Source of the DNA: Davidsoniella eucalypti
Lineage: Eukaryota; Ascomycota; Sordariomycetes; Microascales; Ceratocystidaceae
Assembly: GCA_004009845.1 (NCBI GenBank)
Contig: RMBW01000181.1
Coordinates: 1 to 38,167, forward strand
Direction: 5' to 3'
DNA length: 38,167 nucleotides
Within the stretch, counting starts at the first letter, position 1, and every line of letters starts with the position of its first letter. Of this stretch, positions 1-12,008 are shown in pieces. A program made the position numbers and the translations under genes. Under the pieces are notes generated by a model. That model was not told where the DNA came from. It did not search any database and saw only the letters and a program-made list of their open reading frames with translations.

Positions 1-916
1 CAAACGGGTCGATTCGGGGAAGTCGACAAGTAGCCAGTAGCTAGGATAGCCATGACACAGGTGGGATTCCTCGATGACGATGACGAAGATAGTCGGACGA
101 AGGTTAGCCAAACCATGCATTTGCATGAGCTAGCAGGGGTGGAATTGTCAGCCTTGGAGTCAAGTTAAACATCAAGAATCTTCTGGTGGGTAGAGACATA
201 CCCCATAGGCCAAGATTCCGGAACAGGCCGCAGCAAATGATCCCAGCAGATAGAACACTGAGTATCGCTTTCCAACCTCATCTATCACAAGCTGTTAGCT
301 GTATGCTTGAGCCAGGACGATCGTACGGGGGAATAATACTAGCACAACGCTAGATGTACTTACATCGTATATACCAAGTACTAAGTAGATACAACTCGGA
401 AAGAAGCCGCTTCGAGTACTCCCAGAAGCCCGGCAAACAGCCAGGTCGGCAAAGTTCTTCGAGAAGCCCATTCCAATCAAAACGCCCCCAGAGCACAGTA
501 ATTATGGACAGGTGGATACGGGCTCCTATCTTTCTAATCAAGATTGTGGATGGTGGCTGGAACAAGATGTATGTTACGAAGAAGAGAAGATTGGCGATTT
601 GCTATATCCAAACAGCACAATACCATCATCAGAACAGATACAAAAACGGAGATCTTGTCCGTGGACTCACATATTTGTTGTCAAAAAGATGAATCTCAGT
701 CCGCATGCCAGCAATAGCGGCAGATGACATGTTGGTCCGGTCCATGAGTGAAACGCAATACATGACTCCGACAATCACCACGAGTCTCCGGTCAATACAA
801 CCGATGATCTGCTTTTGCTCTTCGACGGTGAAGCCATGGCTATCATCGCCAAGTTCGGACGCCGTAGGGGTTGCCAAATGATCTACAACGTCATTTTCTT
901 GACCCCATGGGGCCAA
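1..916 (-). pseudogene. MFS transporter pseudogene, allantoate-permease (Dal5)-like, runs off the left edge
   Basis: The reverse strand reads as the N-terminal half of a Dal5/anion:cation symporter-type MFS permease. An acidic N-terminus leads into RRLVV..VMYCVSLMDRTN (TM1, exon 1, 916-671), then FFVTYILFQPPSTILIRKIG, NFADLA, GFFPSCIYL, KRYSVFYLLG and IPSYWLLVDFPE-type motifs. Three introns with good sites can be placed at 602-670, 282-363 and 130-201. Frame is lost several times: near 485-495 after LSIITVLWG, around 425-450 where the CRALLG..EAGF region flips frame and back, just before the second intron, and near 100 where the GWRW segment is shortened. It is therefore a decayed gene. The family imports small anionic nitrogen compounds or vitamins across the plasma membrane; the substrate here cannot be told. 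Only about the first 5-6 of 12 TM segments lie in the window. Confidence 0.85.
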
Positions 917-1209
917 ACCTCGATGAAGGAACCCGAGTTATCCGCTGCGGCCAAAATGTGACCTTCAATTGTCCGCGCAACCGGCTCTGGATTGTCGAAT
1001 CCTGTGGCAACAAGAACAGCTATGTCATTCGCAGCGTTCATTCAAATCTCATTGTCGATATCGGAGAAGAAAGCTCAGCCAACGGTCCTCCCATAGTCTG
1101 CCATAACCAAAACAGTCGACGCACCCAGCGCCGTATGGCAAGAAAAGTTACTTTCAGGTTACTATCCCAAGTAGCTATACATATCCACCAGAGGATATTC
1201 GGGCATTGA
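913..1209 (+). pseudogene. Possible beta-trefoil (carbohydrate-binding lectin-like) fragment
   Basis: An open stretch contains SYVIRSVHSNLIVDI followed by SSANGPPIVCHNQN, which resembles one repeat of a beta-trefoil lectin domain (I.N..SGL.LDV....ANGT.I....N). The next frame continues with APSAVWQ, suggesting a frameshift near 1125. There is no convincing start, signal peptide or full set of three repeats, and the fragment abuts the 5' end of the MFS relic on the other strand. It could be chance. Low confidence. Confidence 0.3.
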
Positions 1210-1260
1210 TGTGGGACAGTCTGGACTGTAAAACTCTAGTCATCGTCACTTCAACAACAG

Positions 1261-2469
1261 GCAATGCGTCTCCTAGAGGGCAGGCTAACGAGCAAACATC
1301 ATCGTCTGGGTAAAACAACTTTTGGTTTGGGTGGATCGCTTCGCTTGGACTGTCTTGGCTTAGCCATGGAGTTTTGTAGTTAGATGACTAGATATAAGAT
1401 ATCTTGAGTATTACACTTTTATATCTTAGTACATGCTTCTATTTTGATACATTTTTGTTTATGTACAGAGTTTAGTACAAGATAATAGAAGTTTCCAAAC
1501 TGATACAGTTACCATGCACACTTATTTATATACTAACAACCAATATGAAGTCATAGAATTTGCTTGTAAAAGAATAAGCGACCACACCTGTTCTGTTAGT
1601 ACATAATTCACTATGCATAAAACAATGAATGCAGGACTGTTATTTGTATAAATTGAATTGCTTTTAGTATGAATAAGTTCGAAAATTGAAGTTGTTTTTG
1701 CGGCTATCATAGGCTTTTAGGGACTAATCACGATATAATATATTGTAACAATAGCCATACTTGCAAGTGTCTCTTACCACAACTACACTATGATTACTAT
1801 TCATTGATTGTTATACTATCTACACCGCTACCTCCAAATAGCCAGCCACAAAATAAGGAACCACATCGATAAGGTCAGGAGTAAAGTCTTGTTTGTATTT
1901 GTTTACTGAATAACATACGACATAGTCAATTATAACTTTGTATATATTTATTCTTTTATTTCAAGCAGTACACCACTTACTTTAGTACCTTGATAATTGC
2001 AATCATCAACAAGCTCAAAATAAATCGCTTCTTAGTCGTCCTCAAACTAGCAACTGTATGTATATGGTTTTGATTATAGACATGATATGAGATAGAGATT
2101 GCTTGATTGTGATGTGATATAGTGGGTTGAGTTTAGAAATGAAATTGAAAAGAGTATCATTCGATAGGGTTTTCACAGAATAGATGTAGTATGAGTAGAA
2201 AGGTAAGAGACTCGTAAAATCATGGTATGTGAGAATAGAGAATGAGATAGTATAATATGTTAATTAAGAAGAAAGGTATCATGTAAGTATATTGGGCCAT
2301 TAAATTAGACAACCATCAAATTCTGAGCAAGTTTAGTCCACAGCTGTGTTATGGTTAAGTCATAATGATGTGAAGCTTGGTAACATTTTTACTAATAATA
2401 GATAGTTATATGTTAGAGTTAGTAAGTGTAAGCACTTGATGCATTTGGAAATGTAATAATTTATAGTCA
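1261..2469. other. AT-rich stretch without a recognisable gene
   Basis: No open frame with family resemblance was found on either strand. About 45 bp at 1595-1640 matches, inverted, 17811-17860, so at least part is old repeat DNA related to the family-B copy at 17.9-19.1 kb. Confidence 0.5.
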
Positions 2470-3605
2470 GTAAGCAAGATATCATTGCAAGTTGTTAATA
2501 TTGACATTATTATGATAAGTCAAGAGGTAAATCCATTAGTGCTGGTAGATTTCAACTATGTCAAGATATTCCAGTATCACTGCGGTTGGAGATCATAGAG
2601 ATTCACGATGCCATTTACACGAAAGAATTAGCTAGTACAGATTCAAGTGCCAAGAACGCTAGTGGCTGTTAGAGATACAATGAAAAAGGGCACATTAGTG
2701 AAGCTGGTTTATTTGATGAATCAAGGAATAGATTTAACATAAGACAATGATAGATATACTTGGTTTTAGGTTCATGGTTCAAGTGAAAACACAATCGAAA
2801 ATATATACAAAGGGCTAAATGGGTAAATGAATACATGATCAAGTATATGTAGCTATGCCATCACTATTAAGCATGAATCGCTTTAACGGATTGCAATAGT
2901 CAATGAATTTTAAATTCGATGATTCATAATAATTAACAGAGACATTATAGTGTGTAACAATAGTACGAGGCGAAATAAAACCTTAATCGGAACTAATAGG
3001 GATATTTGGCACGTAATTCGGCAAGTGAGAGGGAAAGACAGATTATCATTGTAAGGGTTATGAGGGTTATTGAGAATTAGAAATATAAACGAATGATTAA
3101 AAGCTCAAAACAACAACAACGATGACTAGTTAAAAGAATTTGCTTTTGGATCAGAAATAAACAGTGTATGCGAGGGGCTAATTAAATTAGAATGAAAACT
3201 TGGGAGGGTAAATTCAAGTTTATAGATTGGTTGTAAAGTAAATCTGGACTTTCGTGTAGATATAAATGAGCATGTAATGGAGATGAAGTTGCTAGATTTT
3301 ACTAATAACTTATGTTGTTTAACAATGCAACTACAATTATAGCTCGGAAAAACAAGACTTCATTGCGTAAAGCTATATTTGTTTGTAGTAACGCTACAAG
3401 AATAGCTTTTGGAAAAATGGAGAAGGGGGGATGTGTTATAAGTTGAAATATGAGATAAAGATTTCAATATATAGATAATGGTTCACATTTATGAGTGCAA
3501 ATCTAGTTGTAGAATAACTAATGATGACCAATACCCAGAATGTAAGTCATATAAGATCGAAAGATAGGTATAAGAATGATGTATTGTATCTATATAAAGT
3601 AAAAG
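2470..3605 (+). repeat. Dispersed repeat family B, left copy
   Basis: This stretch matches, in inverted orientation, 17856-19170, and in part 29281-29465 (same orientation) and 38072-38167 (inverted). Shared landmarks are a CAAGTTGTTAATATT block near 2490, AGTGCTGGTAGATTTCAACT near 2538 and GGATGTGTTATAAGTTGAAA near 3430. Copies are clearly diverged with many indels. Parts of the same reading frame recur in two copies (ISEAG..DESRN and RAKWVNEYMIKYM), so the ancestor probably encoded a protein. No reverse transcriptase, integrase or transposase motif could be recognised. Confidence 0.75.
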
Positions 3606-3784
3606 ATTTATGTAGTATTTGACTTGAATGAATTAGATTCTGGTGTGGTATCATCATTGAGGGTTATGGTATTATAAATATGAAGGATGGTGACGGTTTT
3701 CTGGTGAAGAGTTATGTTTGAAAATATTGAAGAGATGTTTGAAGAGTAATTCTTACAATAGAAGTAAACGTCATTATTTAATTA

Positions 3785-4755
3785 ACGGTTAACATAGCAT
3801 TGACCAACAACTTGAGAAGTCGCCTATGTTCCAAGTTTAGCACATATATTACTCACTATCTCTAGTATTGTACAGTAGGCGTGAAAAATGGTAGTTAAGA
3901 AAAAGGTGATACCAAGCCTGTTATACAGGATTCTAGTAGGACTACATAAATGATCCGGAATTCATCTATCGAACACAATCTTAACACCCCACTTCCCCAG
4001 AAGGCCCAAGTAATAATGATCACAGCTCCAAGCAGACAATGACTAGCCGGACTATTTTCATCTTTGTACTTTCGTTTCTGGCATTGTGGATTCCGACAAG
4101 AATGTCCTGAGGTTCGGCAAGTCCTGAAGGCCTCGATAGGCATATATATATATATATCTCAACAGATGGTCTCCTCGAAATCTACTTGAAGATGGGTTAC
4201 TGCTATTTTCGATCATGAAAAATTGGTTACGTTAGTTGGTCAACTTCAAATATTGATATATAACAGGAATTGATGCAGTGACAATATATATTTGAATGTG
4301 CAGAATAATACTTTGAGATGATATAGGCGATGAAAGGGTAGTTCTAGTGTCTAGTCCAGTTGACTGCGGAGGAGAATTCTCAGTGCCTCTGAAGATGTTC
4401 ATCTTATATCTAGATATGGTACTCAAGATCTTCATGATCACCCCGCATTCGCTTCTAGTGTGCATTGCTACCGAGTTCACAAAGATATAACCTGCAACAA
4501 TGATCATTTGGGTCTTGTGGAAAGGGTATGTTTGTTACAATTTTGCATAATCCACAAGAAGATTCTAGAGCGTTTCGACACCATGCAGAGCGGTTGCCAG
4601 ATTAATGGCAGCTTTATTGGTTCTATGAGAACCGCCAAACATACCGAGTACACTAAGAAGAACTGCCATGCCCAACAGGTGGAATATGCTTTAGAACGTG
4701 CCTCAAGAGTTCCCTTGACTGAAGCCGCTGTATATATGACCCAACCCTAGCTACT
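3785..4755 (-). repeat. Dispersed repeat family A, copy in left arm
   Basis: The same sequence occurs at 37015-38068 (its palindromic partner) and as a more diverged third copy at 9600-10855, so it is a repeat independent of the arms. Open stretches of 80-96 codons exist on both strands but are not conserved in the third copy and match no family I know. A short (TA)n run lies at 4141-4157. Confidence 0.8.
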
Positions 4756-6799
4756 CGCCGACATTGTACACCATTAGAACACGCCACAGTTGCCCAAAGC
4801 CATGTGCTCTAAACTTGAAGGGTGCCGACTCCCACACTGCAATCATATCTTTTCTTTGTTTTCCTATTTGACAAGGTGGTGAAAACCGTTTGTGTCATGA
4901 ACAGTTCCCTCGCAGTCACACCTCCGCAACGCTAGAGGCTTCCGAATTCCGAGCCTAACTTGGTTCCCACCACTGCGTGATAATGAAGCGTTGCAACTAG
5001 CGTTGGTTATTTAATCATCAGGACAAGTCAAGAATTTCAGATTCGTGGCTGAACAGCCTAGGAAGTCATCTAGCCACTGATATCACTTGCTATCTGACGC
5101 CGATAACACTCAAGGACTAAATACGTACCTCTCTAAGGAGAAGATTGTCCATGTGAAGCAGGTTAACTTTGCGTGCTAAGGAAGCTGGCAAGGCCGAAGT
5201 CCCTTGCCATTACTATTACTAGATATTTTTTCATGTTTCAAAATGTTATCTTCCACCATCTTCTTCTATAATGTTTAGCTATTAATATGCTCATACATTC
5301 ATCTCTGTTGCTAAGATAGCGGTATTGAGTCATGTTACAATTAATGGAAATCGGTTATATCCATAGAAATATCTCATATGATGATATACGTCAATTTATC
5401 TAACCCTTATGAACCAATTAAAAATGATTTCGTCTTTCCAATCTACCATTATATACATCGTTTTTCTGATCACATACTTTCTGCTATATTCAAGTACTGC
5501 AATTGACTAGATAAATCAAGTATATTCTACAAGCGGGATGCAAATACATCATAATTTTCTATAATTTGAGTACTAATTAGTATAAATGTCTCTGGAATTT
5601 TCTATATCGTCATCATGGTTATGCCGTTCATCAGGGTTGGGTCTTCACACCGAGCTCGCTCACCGCTACGGTCGTGTGTATTTATCAAAGTTGAAACAAT
5701 AATTCCTCATCACCAAATTATCACCCCTTCGGTCTTATCACCTCTATCCTAATAATTCTCTATGGAAATTGAGGCAAACTTGGTATCAAGAACAATGCAA
5801 CCTCATTTGTTACCGGAACCATTATTGAGTAACTGTATAATAATGCTATCTACACGGTATTTTAGCAGTAACAGGTACGTCTGGGATGCCACCACAGAAC
5901 GGTTCAAAAGTGTCTTGTTTTTCAACATTTGAGGCAATTTAACTATATTTGTCCATTATGGCAAAATATCGAGGTACGATTTAAGACTTAGGTGAGTTTC
6001 TGACTTTTAGTTACAATTAAATATGGCTCGACTCTTGACCCCCAATTTCACATATTTTATAGCATTGTAGAACTCTCTGTTTGTATGGTTTTGCTCTCTG
6101 TTGATCATGTAAATGAATGCTATCTTTAAAACCGTAAAAGATATGATGGCCATATTTATGTCTAACAAGGCCAACAATCCTCTTTTAGACTATCATTTTC
6201 ATCACTTAGCGACTTCCAGATTGAGACATACACTATTGACATAGATACAAATTAGAAATGGTTGTTCAAGAAGGAGACAAACAGTCCGAAAAATGTATAA
6301 AAACCCAGAGAGATTGAGGCGTTCGGAAAAGGCAAGTAGTGTTTTGCATTGGTATCTTTTTGGGTTTTTTGGCTCTTAATTTCACGATGAAAGGTACCTA
6401 GCCCAGAGACAAATTAAACTTTATAGATTAAAGCCAAATCATATATCGAGAAGAAGATGAAGATTTTACATACAACTAGTTTAGAGATTATTCAAGAGCT
6501 GGGTCATAATAAAATGGGAGGAAAGACACAGGGTTGTTAGTCAAACCCTAACATCGCCACTTTGTTTAAGTCATGTTATGGGATTTGTAGAAAGAGTGAC
6601 ACATAGCACTTCACAATGTCCGAATGCCTAATTATACATATGATTAACTATTTCTGTCAATAACTAGTATTTCCCGTTTCCATTTTTCAAAACCTGCCAT
6701 GATTGCCAGTCTCCTGGAGGCTCACTGAATAGTAGCTCCAGGGAGTTCTTTTTGTGGATTTTTTGTATCTGTTTTGTATTTATTTTTTTTGCTTTAATT

Positions 6800-6895
6800 T
6801 TTTAATTTATAATTTTCCGTCTTTATGTGGATCTGACCTTAGTGGATCGTTAGACATCGAGAGACCCTAATGGCCCTTGGAGAACCAGGTGGTAT
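6800..6895 (-). repeat. Dispersed repeat family E, left-arm copy
   Basis: About 95 bp around CTAACGATCCACTA and CACATAAAGACG is shared with 32650-32745 (arm partner) and, more diverged, with 23925-24025 in the loop. Confidence 0.65.
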
Positions 6896-7074
6896 TATTC
6901 GGCGGCAGTTGATAGCTAATAAGAGGGCGGAGGCCATTTATATTCAACTCAATTTAAGCATATCTAAATGCGTCATTGGCTAAAGTTGATGTAGAAATGG
7001 TAACTTTTCTATGATTTCGCTTACTAAGAATGTGGTTGTGATACTTATATTTGTATATAATTGCAAATTTAAAG

Positions 7075-7400
7075 TTTTAGATGGAAAAAAAACAATACTA
7101 ACTGTAAGTATTTAATACTTTTATTCCTATAAAGTGGTAATTTTTACTAGGAATTGGTTACAAATTTGAAGTGTTCGCCAAAGATGTCTTGAGTAGAAAC
7201 ATGTACTAGTTCTAGGGAGTGGAAACTAACTAGCTTGCCTTTTCTGTTTCTTTTCACCAAGGAGCACATAATTTAGGAACTGTACTTATCAAAAGAACAA
7301 CAGCAGTACTGCTAATATTTAGACTCAAATAGTACTAATAAAGCACTAAGGGTAATACAAGAATTTGTATTAGTCAGATAAGGCAAGATTGTTGTGGAGA
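7075..7400 (-). repeat. Dispersed repeat family C, left-arm copy
   Basis: Related to 32140-32465 (arm partner), 20480-20945 and 27640-28170. Shared blocks include GGCAAGCTAGTTAGTTTCC, TATCTGACTAATACA.ATTCTTGTA (seen here inverted) and AACCAATTC. Ends are not sharp, and no terminal repeats or target duplications could be defined. It may be an old LTR, MITE or SINE. Confidence 0.65.
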
Positions 7401-7480
7401 AAATATGTAAAGGGTGATTTATTAAATGGGGTCTACGAAGGAAATGTTATGGAGGTGTTATTATATAGAGTGGAGGTAAG

Positions 7481-7512
7481 TCACGTGATGTAGTGTATGC
7501 GTAGTCACGTGA
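7481..7512. promoter_or_regulatory. Pair of TCACGTGA palindromes (E-box/CDE1-like), left arm
   Basis: Two perfect 8-bp palindromes TCACGTGA lie at 7481-7488 and 7505-7512, 24 bp apart, each inside a GTCACGTGATGT direct repeat. Fungal bHLH factors of the Cbf1/USF class bind CACGTG. The pair is conserved in the right arm at 32028-32059. No gene start is recognised nearby, so function is uncertain. Confidence 0.4.
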
Positions 7513-9599
7513 TGTGCAAGGCTAGTACACCTACAACAAAGATGTAGAAATGTTAGAAGAGAAAGGATCAAAAGCTAAGAGCTAAAACAAGCTGAACTGT
7601 TATTACCGATATTAGGAGATCTTTTGGTTAGCTGTGACAAGATGGCCCCTTTGTCATTTGATTACCAATACGTAATGATTCTGTAGTTTGTTCATTTGTT
7701 CTGTGGCAGGAGTGTCTCTTTAGTTTGCCCGGTTTATAAATCATCATGATCAAATGACCTAAGGAACATTTTCTCAAGCCGTGGGTTGTTTATAACTAAA
7801 ATTGAAGGATGAGAGATTGAGAGAAGTCAACCTATCTTTGAGTTTAGAGGTGGCTTACGATCAAATAGAAGTTGATTTAGGAACATCAAGTGTATCAAGT
7901 ATTTTGATATTATCATTGCAGAGTTTGGCAAGTGATCGAAATATTTGTCACATACTCACTTCACTGTCTGGTGTCAAAATTGTGTCGATAATAAAAGTGA
8001 GGCCTTCTGATATCACTAAGTAGAACATAGAGTTGCTAGAAACCTGGCCATATACATTATTTTATAGTAGGGTATATAGCTAGCTATGACTACTAGTGTA
8101 GTGAATACAAGTCATATTATTCTATAGTGCCTCTTAATGTTCAAGGTGGACATTTTTGCAGTTGGTAGAACCTGAAAGGTTATGATACATAATGATACTA
8201 ATATTGTGGGTATACATTACAGCATCAATATTGTATCAAATGCACAACGAAAATTTCGAACTTCTATGATTCAAGCCACACTGTTAGATACATTTAAATT
8301 CATCAATACAAGGTAGCATAGTATTCTATATAAAGGTGGCCATATTATTGTTTTAACCGAGGAGTCAAGAGAAGAGGATTGTATATACAACTACAGTTAT
8401 ATGTTAGTTCCAAGAGCAACTCAATTCCTAATCACTATATATATCATTATATATGTGCTCTGATTTTCTCCAGTATTGTCTTGCAATAATGTGTGATACC
8501 GGCATAGCAGCCATATATAAGCTAACAATATTTATAAAGCTCTAAGGTGAACTACAGCCACACAACAACACCTGATGAACATACGTTCGTTTAGCTCAAC
8601 AAATATATATAGTCTCTCGACGCTTGCAATGGAACGTAAGTCCTCAATTATCAATGAAACAAAATACTTAACGTTACTAAAAACATACGATAATAACACT
8701 GAGCTTAGTGTGTCTATATCAGGTTCAGCTTTAGTTTTATGTCTACACAGAGTTGTAGATAAGTATTTCGGTGTTGCTCTCTACTATCGCCGGGAAAGCA
8801 GTTGACGGATAGCATTGACAACATGAGCAATACTCAACGTTTTTGCCAGTCTAAAACCTTTGTAATCTTTGTTATCACTGCATCCTCTGCATCAAAGATT
8901 TTAGTTCATGAATATGGAACTCAAGACTTGGGCAATTATGGACAACTGTCACAAGGCTCGGGTTGAAACTGCTTACAAAGTTGAGAATTTCATCCATAAC
9001 TATATACTTCAAAAACAGTCATCATTTCACAGGATAAATATTGTTTATAATTGCCCTATACAGTGTAGAAAATGCAATCTTCTTCTCCTGGGTATCCTCT
9101 TTCATAGCTGATACCAGAATCATATCTTCGTTTATTAGTTCAGCTTCCGGGCCACAATAACAGAATTTATACATAGCATGTAGGCAGATATCACGTTTTA
9201 GTCATACGATACCTAGTATCAATACAAATAACATGAGACATACAATAAAAAAGATGCAGCTCGAATGCCATATTTCCCATTTTAGTTGATGATTATGATT
9301 CCACTTCAACTCGTCCCCATCTCTACATTGTGATCCCGGTAATCATGATAATTATATTCTTTTTGATAATTTAATTTCTCTATTGTCTCAACAAATGTAA
9401 TAACATGTAATCTCTAGAATCTATGTGAGTAAAAATGTACCGATCTATGGTAAATAAAGCTCGAACTCCATGCATAGAACATCCATCCTTCAGATGTAGC
9501 TGATAACTTGTATTGGAAGCTAGAAATTATAGTATGGCTAGTTTTGCCTGTATATTAAAGTTGTTTTGGCAATTTTAAAGTGTAAAGGCATCGTTCTTC

Positions 9600-10855
9600 T
9601 TGATGTACTCGGTATGTTTGGCGGTTCTCATAGCACTAGTAAAGCTGCCATTAATCCGGCAACCGCTCTGCATGGCGTTGAAACTCTCTAGAATCTTCTT
9701 GTGGATTATGCACAATTGTAACAAACATAAACATACCCTTTCCGCAAGACCCCCAATGCCCATTTTTGCAAGTTATATCTTTGTGGATTCGGTAGAAATT
9801 CACACTAGAAGCGAATGCGGGGTGATCATGAAGATCTTGAGTATCATATCTAGATATGAGATGAACATCTTCATAGCTCTATAGCCCCCATAAGATTAAT
9901 GATTCAAAAAAAAAAAAAGAAACTTTTAAAAAATTAGATATAAGATGGAAAGTGTACATGCTAGTGAGTTATGTTTGTCATAGTACAATATTTTATCAGT
10001 TCTTATCGGTTGTATAATGCTATCTACCTTCTTGACAAACATTTCTTCGGTCAATGAGTGTAACCATCTTTAGAGGCACAGAGAATTCTCATCCACAGTC
10101 AATGAGACTAGAACTACCTTTTCATCACCTATATCATCTCACGGTATCATTCTGCACATCCAAATATATATTTTCACTGCATCAATTCCTGTTACAGATC
10201 AATATTTGAAGTTGACCAACTAACTTAACCGATTTTTCACGAGGAAAAGTAGCAGAGACCAATCTTCAAGTAGATTTCGAGGAGACTACCCTTAAAACGA
10301 TCTTTTGAGAGATATATATATATAGTTATGCCTAGAGAGGCATTCAGGATTTGCTGGTATACCCAGGATATTCCTGTCGGAATCCACAGTGCCAGAAAAT
10401 AAAGTACACAGATGAACCTAGTCCGGCTAGTCACTGTCTGCTTGGAGCTGTGGCCATTATTACTTGGGCCTTCTCGAGAAGTGGTTTGTCAAGATTGTCT
10501 TCGGTAGATGAATTGGATCATTTATGTAATCCCACTAGAATCTCTTATAGCAGGCTTGTTATCACATTTTTCTTAACTACCGCTTCACGACTACTATACA
10601 ATTCTAGAGATGGCGAGTAATTTATGTTCTAAACTTGGAACATAGGCAGCTTCTCAAGGCTGAGCATTACTCAGGCATCTGTCTTGATTACTAATTCTCT
10701 ATAATCTTCAACTTCTTATTTTCGTTTTCTACCAAAGTCCTAATACCTCAATAGTAGCCAATGAAATAAGGCTTAAGGGCATTTTTAGTGCTTAGGGGAC
10801 ATATATGTAATGAGATGCCAGAGTCAACAAAACAGACCTAGTTCGTAGGAAACGA
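9600..10855 (+). repeat. Dispersed repeat family A, third copy, with an internal insertion
   Basis: Collinear with 37015-38068 from TGTACTCGGTATGTTTGGCG to GTAGGAAACGATAT, at visibly lower identity than the two arm copies share. It is interrupted at about 9867-10066 by a hairpin-poly(A) insert plus roughly 130 bp of extra sequence. A short (TA)n run lies at 10312-10323. Confidence 0.8.
9867..9918 (+). mobile_element. Hairpin-poly(A) micro-retroposon, copy 1
   Basis: It begins ATCTTCATAGCTCTATAGC, can form an imperfect hairpin closed by ATCTT/AAGAT, and continues TTAATGATTC into 13 A residues. The unoccupied sequence is seen in family A at 37281-37300. Possible target duplication: TAGATATGAGATG (9851-9863) against TAGATATAAGATG (9935-9947), 12 of 13 identical. 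An alternative is AACATCTT against AACCATCTT at about 10058-10065, which would make the insert about 200 bp and compound. Boundaries are less clear than in copies 2 and 3. Confidence 0.65.
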
Positions 10856-10997
10856 TATCGTCATATTTGCGATGTGAAAGCTCGAAGTTAACTATGTCTA
10901 CTTAATTCGAGGCTTTAATGTCGGGTTTTTCCCTGCTTATATTGTTGTGTATAAGTCTCAATTCTCTTTTTAGGATAATACAACTTTACGTTAGATT
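10856..10997. other. Short spacer with no gene
   Basis: AT-rich sequence after the end of the family-A copy. Nothing coding was recognised. Confidence 0.5.
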
Positions 10998-11010
10998 AAA
11001 ACTTGGTCTT

Positions 11011-11058
11011 ATCTTCATAGCTCTGTAGCTCCATAAGATAAATGAATTAAAAAAAAAA
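11011..11058 (+). mobile_element. Hairpin-poly(A) micro-retroposon, copy 2
   Basis: The insert starts ATCTTCATAGCTCTGTAGC, folds as ATCTT-c-AT-AGCT / loop CTGT / AGCT-cc-AT-AAGAT, then AAATGAATT and poly(A). It is flanked by a perfect 13-bp direct repeat AAAACTTGGTCTT (10998-11010 and 11059-11071); the leading A residues are ambiguous with the tail. Long target duplications plus poly(A) are the hallmark of target-primed reverse transcription by LINE-type machinery. Confidence 0.85.
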
Positions 11059-11071
11059 AAAACTTGGTCTT

Positions 11072-11555
11072 GCAGTATCTGCCCAAGTTAGTAAACGAAG
11101 TTCATTTAGATCAACGAATTTAGGTGGACAAGGATTACTTCGCTTTTTTCTCTGGTTGACTAACTAGTTACAAGAAATGTAATATATAGTTGACTATCTT
11201 TACTTCCTTTGGCGAGACAGAGTTTCTCGGTGCTGCGAAAGGCCAACAATTAAGAAGTTAAGAAATGCGTGCCAAATCTAGATAATCTGATAATCTGATT
11301 TTATTGGCCAATACTATGTTAGCCTTTGATAAATAATAACATTTAACTGATAGCCTAATCTCTCTGTAAAACCAACTAAAACTTATATTTACTTTGTGAA
11401 TTATCATGGGATGAATTTCTGAGACAGTTTTGTTTCTCTTCAGTTGGTAATTACTTTTTATATGTTGAGCTTGCTCAAAGATCACTACGATACATTATTC
11501 ATTCTTTGAAATTTATTTTGTAAGTATTATCTAACTAACGGTTTGTAGTTTCAAA
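11072..11555. other. Intergenic AT-rich stretch, nothing recognised
   Basis: No conserved frame or RNA gene was seen. It lies upstream of the transcription-factor fragment at 11572. Confidence 0.5.
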
Positions 11556-11571
11556 CTATGTGTCGTTAGTT

Positions 11572-12000
11572 ATGGTCATGTATGATGACGAGGCCAATGG
11601 CTATCGATTTGAAATTCTTCCTCTGGCTTATCACGACCTGATGGTCCAGCGTGCTGTGTGCATCGTTGCTGCCTTTCACCTCTCATCTGCACGACCGGAA
11701 CTTTGTGAGCCATCGGAAAAGAGCCGGGACGAAATCATAAGAACCGTGCGCCAAAATTGAGTGGAAAACCCGCTTATGAACGAGTCCAACTGGTCCATTC
11801 TGTTGCTATTGCTTGTGGGTGATCTAGTGACTGGGCATAGAAAGTTATACACCATGTTTTGTTTTACAATGATGCGGACTTCCCACCTATATATCCCAGA
11901 TGCCCGGTAAGCGAGCATGTCGATCACTTCGGTAGTTTGATATGCCAAGCTTTATCACGAAAACAAACAATTACAGCGTCTTATTGAGGAATACACGATC
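11572..12000 (+). pseudogene. Fungal transcription factor C-terminal domain (Fungal_trans_2-like), proximal half
   Basis: The frame reads MYDDEANGYRFEILPLAYHD, VQRAVCIVAAFHLSSARPEL and CEPSEKSRDEII, characteristic of the middle of Zn2Cys6 regulators with a Fungal_trans_2 (PF11951-type) domain. After a stop at 11758-11760 a shifted frame continues NESNWSILLLLLVGDLVTGH, another conserved block, followed by more stops. The Zn2Cys6 DNA-binding region is absent. The distal half of the same domain lies immediately downstream but on the opposite strand (12009-12560), implying an inversion inside the dead gene. Confidence 0.75.
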
Positions 12001-12008
12001 CACAGCAT

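Larger units (their letters stand above)
3785..9620. repeat. Left arm of a large inverted repeat
   Basis: This block is repeated in reverse complement at 29450-38068. The match runs through 4240-4750 (predicted 96-residue frames on opposite strands are identical), 5761-5885, 5890-6700, 7080-8040 and 8041-8800. By eye only one substitution is seen over about 340 bp near 5900-6240. Identity drops to roughly 95% around 8.05-8.75 kb, lower again across 8.8-9.6 kb, and also falls below 3.95 kb. The left arm lacks the 2.1 kb block at 33686-35803 and the solo LTR at 30354-30819. No functional gene was found in the arm. Long AT-rich stretches such as 4760-6700 and 7410-9500 hold no recognisable coding sequence. 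Confidence 0.93.

Noticed and set aside
4460..4750. A 96-codon open frame identical in both arms (also 36937-37227) as a conserved gene
   Set aside because: Identity extends equally through non-coding DNA, the antisense frame is open too, and the diverged third copy at 9.6 kb breaks the frame. It reflects recent duplication or conversion, not coding constraint.
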